DNA of 64,000 nucleotides from a virus, in the IMG/VR virus record IMGVR_UViG_3300042869_001887, positions 1 to 64,000 of that record; one strand, written 5' to 3'. The notes beneath the pieces were generated by a model, which saw nothing but the letters and a program-made list of their open reading frames with translations, made no database searches and was not told the origin of the DNA. The translations under genes were made by a program, and so were the position numbers. Shown here piece after piece: positions 51,719 through 59,977 of the stretch (position 1 is the stretch's first letter; every line of letters begins with the position of its first letter).

Positions 51719-51910
51719 ATGAAAAATTTAGTGGGATTTTTATTCCTTTTCTGTAGAATTTATTGTGGTTACAAAATATTCATGTGGTTATTCCAACGGA
51801 GTTATTATAAGAATAGTTTACCCATATCAGAAATTGAACACATATTAGTGTTCATAATTTTTGACATATGGATGATGATGTCCATACGAGATATAAACAA
51901 AGATTTTTAA
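51719..51910 (+). CDS. small two-helix membrane protein
   Basis: A 63-residue protein with two hydrophobic segments (residues about 4-24 and 41-56) and basic loops. It ends overlapping the convergent polyphosphate kinase gene by 4 nt. Function unknown. Confidence 0.5.
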   Translation: MKNLVGFLFLFCRIYCGYKIFMWLFQRSYYKNSLPISEIEHILVFIIFDIWMMMSIRDINKDF

Positions 51911-53010
51911 GGCCTCAAAACGGCTAAAACTTCAGGATAAACTCCCTCTAAAACTTTTTCGTTTTTACCTTCATATGGTATGTTCTGTAAAACATATCTT
52001 ATTGAATTCAACCCTGAGATTCTTTTATCTTGTGAATCAATAATTACCCACGGGTGATTTACTGTTGAAGTTTTATCAAACAATTTTTCTTTGAATTCTG
52101 TGAATCTGTCCCATAAATCTTGCATTTGAGCGTCATTAGGGGAATACTTCCAATATTTTAATGGAGACTGTTGTCTCATCTGAAATCTTCTTTTTTGAGT
52201 TTCTTTATCAATTGAAAACCATAGTTTAAAGAGATAATCTCCTTCTTTTACCAAATCGTTCTCGAAATCCTCAACGTTCTCCATGAAATCTTCATATTCT
52301 TCAGGGGTACCATATCCCATAACAGGCTCGACTAAACCTCTATTATACCAACTTCTGTCGAGGAAATTTATCATTCCTGGTTTGATTTTGTCTCGGTATC
52401 TATTCCACCAATTTTTCCTTTCTTCGGGGTTGGGTATACCTAAAGCAATTACATTATAGTATCTTGGATTTAAATTTTCTGTAAATTTTTTGATTGTGGA
52501 ACCCTTACCCGCAGAATCTCTACCCTCGAAAACTATAATCACAGTTTTTCCCGTTTTTCTCAACCATTCCTGCATCTTCACTAGTTCAATTTGTAGAAAA
52601 TATAATTCCTTCTTATAAACCTTTTTAGGTAAAATTGACGGTTCCTCGGGTTCAAATTCATAATCTTCACTTTCAGGTTCGACCCCATAACCACCTCTTT
52701 CTCTGAATTTCAAAGAGATAAGGATGTTTCTGAAATATTCTTCAATATTCTTTTTTTTATCCCCTTTTTTGAGAAGAATTTTTCTTAAACCTCTATCCAC
52801 CATCTCAAAATCGATAATTCGGTCCTCCGACAATTTAGATATTTTCCAAAGTAAATTTTCTATTTTTTTGTTGTAGAGTTTCAGAAAGGTTAGAGTATCA
52901 ACAACTTTTCTTAGATTGACGTTCATAAAAGGGGCATCGTTTGAAGTTTTTTTTGCTTCAGAAATCCCCATTACAATTTTTATTTTTTCAATTTCCTCGT
53001 GAATTAGCAC
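51907..53010 (-). CDS. ppk2: polyphosphate kinase 2 with N-terminal virion-type leader
   Basis: The start is GTG at 53010. The leader (MLIHEEIEKIKIVMGISE before Ala19) ends I-S-E. Residues 20-125 are a helical extension without a clear domain. The kinase core follows: E-G-R-D-S-A-G-K-G-S (Walker A, 163-171), N-F-L-D-R-S-W-Y-N-R (Walker B), and lid R-R-F-Q-M-R-x2-S-P-L-K-Y-W-K-Y-S. This is the PPK2 family, which moves phosphate between polyphosphate and nucleotides. Typical members have about 230-300 residues, so the extension is unusual. A kinase carried in the virion could recharge nucleotides from host polyphosphate. Confidence 0.92.
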   Translation of the reverse strand: MLIHEEIEKIKIVMGISEAKKTSNDAPFMNVNLRKVVDTLTFLKLYNKKIENLLWKISKLSEDRIIDFEMVDRGLRKILLKKGDKKKNIEEYFRNILISLKFRERGGYGVEPESEDYEFEPEEPSILPKKVYKKELYFLQIELVKMQEWLRKTGKTVIIVFEGRDSAGKGSTIKKFTENLNPRYYNVIALGIPNPEERKNWWNRYRDKIKPGMINFLDRSWYNRGLVEPVMGYGTPEEYEDFMENVEDFENDLVKEGDYLFKLWFSIDKETQKRRFQMRQQSPLKYWKYSPNDAQMQDLWDRFTEFKEKLFDKTSTVNHPWVIIDSQDKRISGLNSIRYVLQNIPYEGKNEKVLEGVYPEVLAVLRP

Positions 53011-53080
53011 AAAATTTTCTTTATAAATATCCCATAAGTTAGATATGGAATATTTATGATTACCAAGTTATTGACAGAAA

Positions 53081-53572
53081 ATGAAAAAGTTTCTTATTGC
53101 ATTTGTATTGCTTTCATTACCCATTTTTTCTTTTACACAAGATAGAAAAGTATGTCTTTCTTCCATAGAAAATAAAATACAAATTGGACAAATGTTGGGT
53201 AATCGAAATCTAACATTTGGCTTCAAAAATGTTTTATTGGAATATCTTCAGGATAAAGATTTTGAATTGGTTGATAGTTGTAATCTTGCTAATAACAGAT
53301 TACAAATTGAACTTATTTTTTTTGATGTCTTGAACACCAAAACGGGCTTCTCTGTAATTCACAAGGAAAATGATGAAACAGTATTGAGAGTGAGAGCTAA
53401 ATTATTAAATGAATCAGGAAAGAAAATTAAAGAAACTGTCGTAACTGAAAAATCTTCTGAAATTTCAATGTCAACGTTGATAATTTCAGAAGGAGGTAAA
53501 ATAAATCAACAATCCGTCTCAAATGTGATTAAAAAATCCTGCGAGACATTAATCAAAAATTTATTCGAATGA
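53081..53572 (+). CDS. secreted CsgG-like small protein
   Basis: A 163-residue protein with a signal peptide (MKKFLIAFVLLSLPIFSFTQ) and a mature part with L-E-Y-L-Q-D-K-D-F-E-L-V-D, similar to the nucleotide-binding-like fold of the CsgG curli-secretion family (compare the gene at 56344). The barrel part of true CsgG is lacking. It starts the secreted cassette and overlaps the next gene by 4 nt. Confidence 0.6.
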   Translation: MKKFLIAFVLLSLPIFSFTQDRKVCLSSIENKIQIGQMLGNRNLTFGFKNVLLEYLQDKDFELVDSCNLANNRLQIELIFFDVLNTKTGFSVIHKENDETVLRVRAKLLNESGKKIKETVVTEKSSEISMSTLIISEGGKINQQSVSNVIKKSCETLIKNLFE

Positions 53573-55470
53573 TGAAAAAAATTTTATCAATTATTTCATT
53601 ATTGTCGATTCCGTTTTTGGGACTTGCACAATCTCCCGAAATTGGTCATTTCCAACAACTATCTACTGTGAGACGTGGAGACACTTTAGATGTGGCTTGG
53701 TATTTCAGACCATCGGGAAATAATATAAGAAGTTTCCAAGTGGATTGGCAATATAAAAAAAGGTTGTTTACTCATATTGAAACAACGGTGGATGCTTCTC
53801 TGAATGGTAGGTCTGCAGAAATTTCCTATAGGTCATGGGAAAATCAAAAATATAGCTCTTACGCAAATGGGAACTATACCTATATTTCCGACACCAATTG
53901 GACTGTTGGAAGAAATTACTTGGTGGTTCCCGCAGGTGCTTCAGCTTTATCAAACGGTTATATCATACATAACAAATACAAAATAAACGCAGTCATACCA
54001 AATTTCGAATCTGATTCAGTTTATGTTAACTGGGCTAGAATGTTTGATGTAAATGGCATAACAATCGGAGACAACGTGGCTGTTTTGAATAACAGAACTA
54101 TGAGAGTGAAACTTCTCGGAAATCTAACAATTTCTGGAAAAGTTTGGTTACCTCCATCGGCAGTATCAAGAGGATGGGTCCCAACTCTTTATTGTTATGA
54201 GAACGCAACAGGAAACTTGGTTTCAACCACAATACCGAACATAAACACAGGTCTATATACTCTTGATAATATCGACGAATATACAAGATATAAAATTGAA
54301 TTGAGATTCAATCCTGATAGTTTGGTTTCAATAAGAGATAACTCAGTCACAATTACCGATGCGGTAAAATCTTTTAACGAATTTATAAACGCTGATTTAA
54401 ATCAAACTTATCCGAGGACACATTTACAAAACGGTTTAGCTTATTTGATTGGAGATATAAATTGGAATCAAAAATTTGATGGTGGTGACCCATATGGTAT
54501 TTACGCTTCAGTTTCAGGACTAAGACCAATAGCAACAAATAGTTTAATTAAAGTTTTTACAAAAAACGAATTTGATAGTTTGGCTTTGGGTGCAAATCAA
54601 TGGACAAATTGGACTACTTACTCTTCAAGATTAAATTTTGTTCTTGATACTGTAATAACTTCAAACATTACTGTTGATTTAAAGTATTATATCCAAGGTG
54701 ATGTGGATAGAAGTCACTCTTCTCCTGTTTACGATGCGAACGGTAACCTCGTAAGAGCAGCAATTTACACCGGAAGATTTACTGTTGAAATTCCAAATTC
54801 TTACTCTGTGGGTCAACCGATGTTTGTACCCTTCAACGTTTCAACAAATGGTTTAGTAAATTATGGATTACAATTTGAAATGAAATACGAACCAACCAAA
54901 GTCAAATTTTCAGAAATTATCTCGAAAGTTCCAAACGAATGGTTACAATATGTAACACATGATGAACGTACTGGAATAATAAGATTCGGGGGAATGAATA
55001 ATCAAAAAAAGGGGGGGATAAGTGGTTTATCCACCCCCTTTAATTTAAAATTTACGCCAATAGACCCAAGCGAAGATATCTCATCGTTTGTTTTTGTTAG
55101 ACAACTAATGGATGCTTCTAACTCTGAAGGAGAGCACTTCAATATTGAATTAGCATCTGAAAGAATAGTTTTGACTTATAGAGCCGCAGGACCAATACCT
55201 ACATTTTCAAAACCGATTGCAGAAATTAGACCCAATCCGAACACAGGACAATTTGAGTTGACTGTAACATTTCCGAATAATTATTGGATGAAGGGTTACG
55301 TTTATGATTATCAAGGAAGAAAAGTTATGGACTTAGGAGATTTCAAAACAGATGATTTTACAAACGTAATCACAAGAGCCATTAACGCCAAAAATCTAGC
55401 TCAAGGAAAATATTTGCTAGTTATGGCTAATAATGAACAAAGAATAACTAAACCATTTGTAAAAATTTAA
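53569..55470 (+). CDS. secreted T9SS cargo protein with dockerin- and cohesin-like parts
   Basis: A 633-residue protein with a signal peptide (MMKKILSIISLLSIPFLGLAQ). Around residues 280-310 lies G-D-I-N-W-N-Q-K-F-D-G-G-D-P-Y-G-I-Y, a dockerin-like calcium motif. Residues about 410-510 (P-M-F-V-P-F-N-V-S..V-K-F-S-E-I) resemble a cohesin-type beta sandwich. The last 80 residues form a type A T9SS sorting domain: R-P-N-P-N-T-G-Q-F, G-Y-V-Y-D-Y-Q-G-R-K-V, N-L-A-Q-G-K-Y-L-L-V-M-A, ending K-P-F-V-K-I. The protein should therefore be exported by the host type IX system and attached to, or released from, the cell surface. Confidence 0.85.
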   Translation: MMKKILSIISLLSIPFLGLAQSPEIGHFQQLSTVRRGDTLDVAWYFRPSGNNIRSFQVDWQYKKRLFTHIETTVDASLNGRSAEISYRSWENQKYSSYANGNYTYISDTNWTVGRNYLVVPAGASALSNGYIIHNKYKINAVIPNFESDSVYVNWARMFDVNGITIGDNVAVLNNRTMRVKLLGNLTISGKVWLPPSAVSRGWVPTLYCYENATGNLVSTTIPNINTGLYTLDNIDEYTRYKIELRFNPDSLVSIRDNSVTITDAVKSFNEFINADLNQTYPRTHLQNGLAYLIGDINWNQKFDGGDPYGIYASVSGLRPIATNSLIKVFTKNEFDSLALGANQWTNWTTYSSRLNFVLDTVITSNITVDLKYYIQGDVDRSHSSPVYDANGNLVRAAIYTGRFTVEIPNSYSVGQPMFVPFNVSTNGLVNYGLQFEMKYEPTKVKFSEIISKVPNEWLQYVTHDERTGIIRFGGMNNQKKGGISGLSTPFNLKFTPIDPSEDISSFVFVRQLMDASNSEGEHFNIELASERIVLTYRAAGPIPTFSKPIAEIRPNPNTGQFELTVTFPNNYWMKGYVYDYQGRKVMDLGDFKTDDFTNVITRAINAKNLAQGKYLLVMANNEQRITKPFVKI

Positions 55471-55475
55471 AAAAA

Positions 55476-55799
55476 ATGTCAGAAGAAACACAAGTACAAG
55501 ACCAAAACGACGGAACATGGTCGGGTCTTAAAAAAACAATCGTAGGTACCCTCGGAACTGTTGTAACAGGTGGAGGTGTATGGTTAGGAACATTACTTTA
55601 TGGTGGAAATCATGAGGAAAAACAACCTGATGCACCCGTCCAAGCACAACCAACAATCGTAATCAACAACTCTCAACAACAAGCAACACCTGCGGGTGGA
55701 ACTACTAAAGTTATCGAGCGTGTTGTGGAAAAACCTGCAGCAAAACCTGCTGAACCAGCTCCTAAACCAAAACCTTTCCAAGAGGAACCAAAATGGTAA
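55476..55799 (+). CDS. single-span membrane protein with Pro/Ala-rich tail
   Basis: A 107-residue protein with a short polar N-terminus, one hydrophobic helix (TIVGTLGTVVTGGGVWLGTLLY) and a tail rich in Pro, Ala and Gln. It lies 5 nt after the T9SS cargo gene. A holin- or spanin-like role near the endolysin is conceivable but unsupported by a motif. Confidence 0.65.
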   Translation: MSEETQVQDQNDGTWSGLKKTIVGTLGTVVTGGGVWLGTLLYGGNHEEKQPDAPVQAQPTIVINNSQQQATPAGGTTKVIERVVEKPAAKPAEPAPKPKPFQEEPKW

Positions 55800-55802
55800 T
55801 GT

Positions 55803-56342
55803 ATGCAACCAAACACAGGATTTAAGGAGTTATTAAACTCCATGATGAAAAGAAGATGGTGGATTACCGCCTTAGTGTTAGGTGGATTTGTCGTAATTAT
55901 GGGTGCCATATTCATGGCAATTTTCGAACAAAGTGCTATCAGTGGTGAATGGAAAGAATTACTTCTCCTTTTACTTGGTGCTTTCATCGGGTCTTATGGT
56001 AAAATCATTGACTATTGGTTCAGTGATACCGACAAAGACAAAATGTTAGTCCAAAAGATGGATGAAGAAGATGGTGTATCATTTTCCAACACCCAAGATG
56101 GTAGTGTTCAAGCACCTCCACAACAACAATCTATTACCCCCCAAGTCACCCCTCAAGTTACCCCTCAAGTCGGTGTAGAAATCGATGAAGATGGTGATGG
56201 TATCATGGATGGTATTGACGAGGATGGTGATGGAGTTATAGACATGTATTTTGAACATCGTCAGTGTGAGCACGTATGGGGTGACGCTGATGGAGATGGT
56301 GATGAAGAGTGTCTTAAATGTGGTTTGATTAAACAAGATTAA
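55803..56342 (+). CDS. two-helix membrane protein with calcium-type repeats and zinc ribbon
   Basis: A 179-residue protein. Two hydrophobic helices (about residues 20-38 and 50-63) are followed by a Gln/Pro linker, then D-E-D-G-D-G-I-M-D-G-I-D-E-D-G-D-G-V-I-D (two calcium-binding D-x-D-G-D-G loops) and a C-terminal C-E-H-V-W...C-L-K-C-G zinc-ribbon pattern. The combination is unusual. It could tether an extracytoplasmic or cytoplasmic metal-binding domain to the membrane. The gene lies 3 nt from its upstream neighbour and 1 nt from its downstream one, so it belongs to the operon. Confidence 0.65.
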   Translation: MQPNTGFKELLNSMMKRRWWITALVLGGFVVIMGAIFMAIFEQSAISGEWKELLLLLLGAFIGSYGKIIDYWFSDTDKDKMLVQKMDEEDGVSFSNTQDGSVQAPPQQQSITPQVTPQVTPQVGVEIDEDGDGIMDGIDEDGDGVIDMYFEHRQCEHVWGDADGDGDEECLKCGLIKQD

Positions 56343-56343
56343 A

Positions 56344-57060
56344 ATGAAAAAAATTTTATTTCTAACTTCTTTGTTTCTAACGTCTGCGGTTTATTCTCAG
56401 ACGTTAGGGACTACGAAGACTGAGCAGTATAAGGCTAGCTTCGAAACAAAAATCAATATCGACTCACTTATGGATTATGATGGTCCTCAAGTACCAATTC
56501 AAATCCTTACTATCGGTATAAGTGATGAGGTTTATGAGCAGTATCCTGAACTAAAGGAGAAAAAGGTTGGACTCGGTGTTGCAAACATTGTTTTGGAGTA
56601 TCTCTCTGACCTCAACAGATTTACATTCACTGAGGATAAGACGGAGATAAAAAACAGAATGGTAAAGCAGTTCCAAGCGTCTCAGGCAGGTATTAGTCAG
56701 GACAAGTTGGACGGTAGAGGAAAGATTAGACTTGCACATTATTTTGTGACTGTGGAGGTTTATGACTTTTCTGTATCAGAAGATGAGACTGTAAATCTAA
56801 AGGATGGGGTAAAGAATACTGTCAATACAAGACTTGGTCTTCAGGTAAGATTTACAGATGCTGAGACAGGTGAAATTGTTGCGGCAAGTGGTCTCGGTGA
56901 AGCTAAGACTGTTAGAGAACTTACACTTCTCAATGATGATAATTTGAGTGAAGTAAAATTCAACCAATCTACAATTGGTATAACAACAAAGAAGGCTTTG
57001 GACATTGCATGTTCAAGAATTCTTGTAAGACTTATCAAAAAGGGTAAGTTTCCGAGATAA
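56344..57060 (+). CDS. CsgG-like secreted protein
   Basis: A 238-residue protein with a signal peptide (MKKILFLTSLFLTSAVYSQ). The mature part contains G-V-A-N-I-V-L-E-Y-L-S-D-L-N-R-F-T-F-T-E-D, A-H-Y-F-V-T-V-E-V-Y-D-F-S-V-S and L-Q-V-R-F-T-D-A-E-T-G-E-I, matching the CsgG core fold. CsgG forms the outer-membrane pore of curli secretion. No N-terminal Cys lipobox is seen, unlike true CsgG. It ends 0 nt before the next gene. Confidence 0.7.
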   Translation: MKKILFLTSLFLTSAVYSQTLGTTKTEQYKASFETKINIDSLMDYDGPQVPIQILTIGISDEVYEQYPELKEKKVGLGVANIVLEYLSDLNRFTFTEDKTEIKNRMVKQFQASQAGISQDKLDGRGKIRLAHYFVTVEVYDFSVSEDETVNLKDGVKNTVNTRLGLQVRFTDAETGEIVAASGLGEAKTVRELTLLNDDNLSEVKFNQSTIGITTKKALDIACSRILVRLIKKGKFPR

Positions 57061-58515
57061 ATGTGGAAAAGATTAAAAACATTTTTAAGTATTTCCTTTA
57101 TCTTGTTTCTCAGCTTCAAAGCTGAGGCACAAAATGTTGTCTATACATTCATCGACCCCTGCACAAAAGAAGTAACAAACTTTTCAATTCCAATTCAAGG
57201 GGGTACGGTAGTATATTTTTATGGTCGTTCGGCATCATTTACCGCACAAGATGTGGCAAGTGGTGCCTTTGCCGCTTGGGTCAATCAAGCATATGCCGAT
57301 TACAGAAAATTGACCCCATGCTCAGTTCAATCGGTTACAGTTACAAGAAATCAAATTACAGCACAAGTTATCGGTAATGTTGTTAGTAGTGTTGTGGGTC
57401 AAATAAATTCCTCTGTGATGCAGGGTTCATCTATGGGTGGAAACGACGCAGCATCCAAAGGAAGTAACAGCAGTTCAGAAAAGAAAAAAAATAAAAATGA
57501 AAGTAGTAATTCTAGCAATTCCACTTCTGTTACTAATTCTAATGGGAATGGTTCTACAAGTTCATCAAATAACTCAAGCGGTCAAGGCAACGGGTCTGTT
57601 CCTGTGGGAGGTTCTCAAACTGGTGGCCAAGGTTCTCAAACTGGCGGTAATAATAGTGGGGGGAGCGGTAATAATAACACTGGTGGGAATGGTGGCGGTG
57701 GTGGCGTATCTTCAAATTCTAATTCGGGAGGTAGTGAGAAAGATAAGGAAAAAGGTTCGGAGGTAGTTGCAACAACCCTAATGAACGTAGAGGTCAGAAA
57801 CGACAAAGGTTCTGAAAGTGGTGGTTCGAGTGGTGGAGGAAAAAAGGGTAATGGAAAATCAGGAAACCAAAATCCTCTTATCGTTTCTTCTGATTTGACC
57901 TCAGCACAAAATTTAGATAAATCTTTTACTGGTATTGCAAACATCGGAATGTCAAGAACCTCTCTTATGGGAACAAGTTCTTGGGGTGTAACAGGAATGG
58001 TTTGGTTTAACTTCAAACAATTTGCAATCAACTCAAGATACACCAAGATAAAAATGAATCAATCAGGAACCCTCAAATTCGTTCATAACGTCAATTTAAC
58101 GGGGGCATATTCCTACGGTAACGTATTTTCATTCTTGGGTTATAGTATGATAATAAACGCAAAGAAATGGGGTATTACAGGATTTAACGTCAGTGGAGCA
58201 ATTGCAAAACTACCATCGGATAGTAATTTGTTTATCAGTCCGTCATTTACCGCATTTTATACGAGACCATTTTCACCCAATAAAAAACTTACAATATCTC
58301 CTGAAATTTATTTAATATCAACTCCCGTTGTTTATTCTTCTGTAGATAAAATCACCGTGACAGATAGAACATTTAGTGCTTTTTTGGGAAGTGGATTTGA
58401 TTATCAAATTTCAAGGAGGTTCAAGTTCAACGTAAATTACAAAGCCAATCTTTCAACAAATCCTGACTTTCCAATCCTTTCCTTTTTTCTAATTGGTAGT
58501 AAAGTAAATCTATGA
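57061..58515 (+). CDS. secreted protein with Ser/Gly/Asn linker and C-terminal barrel
   Basis: A 484-residue protein with a signal peptide (MWKRLKTFLSISFILFLSFKAEAQ), a folded N-terminal part (about residues 26-125), a long Ser/Gly/Asn-rich linker (about residues 130-270, DNA 57450-57860), and a C-terminal strand-rich barrel ending F-F-L-I-G-S-K-V-N-L. The layout is that of an outer-membrane anchor with a flexible surface linker. It follows the CsgG-like gene directly, so the two may act together. No exact family recognised. Confidence 0.75.
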   Translation: MWKRLKTFLSISFILFLSFKAEAQNVVYTFIDPCTKEVTNFSIPIQGGTVVYFYGRSASFTAQDVASGAFAAWVNQAYADYRKLTPCSVQSVTVTRNQITAQVIGNVVSSVVGQINSSVMQGSSMGGNDAASKGSNSSSEKKKNKNESSNSSNSTSVTNSNGNGSTSSSNNSSGQGNGSVPVGGSQTGGQGSQTGGNNSGGSGNNNTGGNGGGGGVSSNSNSGGSEKDKEKGSEVVATTLMNVEVRNDKGSESGGSSGGGKKGNGKSGNQNPLIVSSDLTSAQNLDKSFTGIANIGMSRTSLMGTSSWGVTGMVWFNFKQFAINSRYTKIKMNQSGTLKFVHNVNLTGAYSYGNVFSFLGYSMIINAKKWGITGFNVSGAIAKLPSDSNLFISPSFTAFYTRPFSPNKKLTISPEIYLISTPVVYSSVDKITVTDRTFSAFLGSGFDYQISRRFKFNVNYKANLSTNPDFPILSFFLIGSKVNL

Positions 58516-59951
58516 GAATAATTTTTACCATATTATTTTCTTTCATTTTTTGTTTTGGATTTTCACAATCTATTTCCGCTCCTGTTGGTAGAACTTATCA
58601 AATCAACACTTCGGGTCAGGATGCTAGCGGATTTATTGTAAATGGTTTTACCTCTGAAACACTACTTACTTCAGTAGGGCTCGTAAATCCTCCCGCAGGT
58701 GTAACATTTTCAATAACAACAACAGCAGGATTATCCTTCGCAACAGGGTATAACAGTTGGTCCAATATTACGAGAATCAGTTTTACAGGTACCCAATCGA
58801 ATATCAACAATGCATTGGCTTCTCTAAAGATAAACACAGGTTCATCTACAGGTAATGTACAGATATCCGTCTCAACTACTGTAAATCCATCAGGGTATTA
58901 CTATAACGCGACAAACGGACACTTTTATCGTCCCATTTCAGGTACCTCAACATATACTGCAGCGAAAAACGCTTCTGCAACGCAAACATTCAAAGGTCAA
59001 ACAGGTTATCTGGTTACAATAACATCACAGGATGAACAGAATTTCATAGGTGCGAACGTACCTGGAAACAACATTTGGATAGCCCTTTCCGATAGACTTC
59101 AAGAAGGTTATTGGAGAGTAGATGCAGGACCTGAAAATGGTACTTTAATCAATATAGGAAACTACAACGGTAATCCGCAAGCAGGGACTTATCAAAATTG
59201 GTGTGGTGGGGAACCTAATGATGCTGGCGGTGAGGATTATGCAGTCACAAAATGGGGTGGTGGAAATTGTTGGAATGATTTACCGGATGGAGCTGGTTGG
59301 ACGAGTGGGTATGTTGTGGAGTTTGGTACTTGGTCAAATCCCTCTGATGCTACATTCACAGAATATTATGCAGCCAATACAATTAACATGGTTGCGGTTA
59401 CAAATACTCTCAGCGGAACAATATCTATTCCGACGTTATCCACACTACCGACGGTAACTTTATACAGAATTGTAAATGGCTCTGATGTATTAGTGGAGAC
59501 CAAAACAGTTTCATCATCAGGTTCTTATTCTTTCACTCTTCCCGCACAGAACTCAACTTATAAATTGGTACCTAATTTAAGTGTTCAAGGAATTACAACG
59601 GCAGATTTCAATTTAGCATTTCAAGAGGTACAAAATGTAAATACCCCAAATAATACTGCGCCTGGATTAGTGATGACGGGAACAAAACAATGGAAAGCAG
59701 CAGATTTCAATCAGAATGGAATTTTGGATTTGGGTGATTCTTATTTAATCTTGTCTCACGTTACTGGATTTAGACCCTCAACACAAGTTTTGTGGTTCTC
59801 ACCAACCAATTATGATTCAATAACCAAAAATAATTTTGGAACAATACAACCTGTCACCTTTTTTACAATTTCCGTGACAACATCAAACGTGACTCAAAAC
59901 ATAAAATATTGTGTTTTGGGGGACGTAAATTTATCTCACTCGTCTCAGTAA
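58512..59951 (+). CDS. secreted C-type lectin protein, truncated relative to the T9SS cargo
   Basis: A 479-residue protein with a signal peptide (MRIIFTILFSFIFCFGFSQ). Residues about 30-130 are a beta domain, and residues 140-275 a C-type lectin domain (GYLVTITSQDEQNFIG, W-C-G-G-E-P-N-D-A-G-G-E-D-Y-A-V, C-W-N-D-L-P). A dockerin-like D-F-N-Q-N-G-I-L-D-L-G-D-S-Y follows. The end, Y-C-V-L-G-D-V-N-L-S-H-S-S, aligns with G-D-V-D-R-S-H-S-S in the 53569 protein, which then continues for some 240 residues to its T9SS domain. This protein stops there and has no sorting domain. Confidence 0.8.
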   Translation: MRIIFTILFSFIFCFGFSQSISAPVGRTYQINTSGQDASGFIVNGFTSETLLTSVGLVNPPAGVTFSITTTAGLSFATGYNSWSNITRISFTGTQSNINNALASLKINTGSSTGNVQISVSTTVNPSGYYYNATNGHFYRPISGTSTYTAAKNASATQTFKGQTGYLVTITSQDEQNFIGANVPGNNIWIALSDRLQEGYWRVDAGPENGTLINIGNYNGNPQAGTYQNWCGGEPNDAGGEDYAVTKWGGGNCWNDLPDGAGWTSGYVVEFGTWSNPSDATFTEYYAANTINMVAVTNTLSGTISIPTLSTLPTVTLYRIVNGSDVLVETKTVSSSGSYSFTLPAQNSTYKLVPNLSVQGITTADFNLAFQEVQNVNTPNNTAPGLVMTGTKQWKAADFNQNGILDLGDSYLILSHVTGFRPSTQVLWFSPTNYDSITKNNFGTIQPVTFFTISVTTSNVTQNIKYCVLGDVNLSHSSQ

Positions 59952-59977
59952 TATATTTATAGAAAAAGTAAATTACT

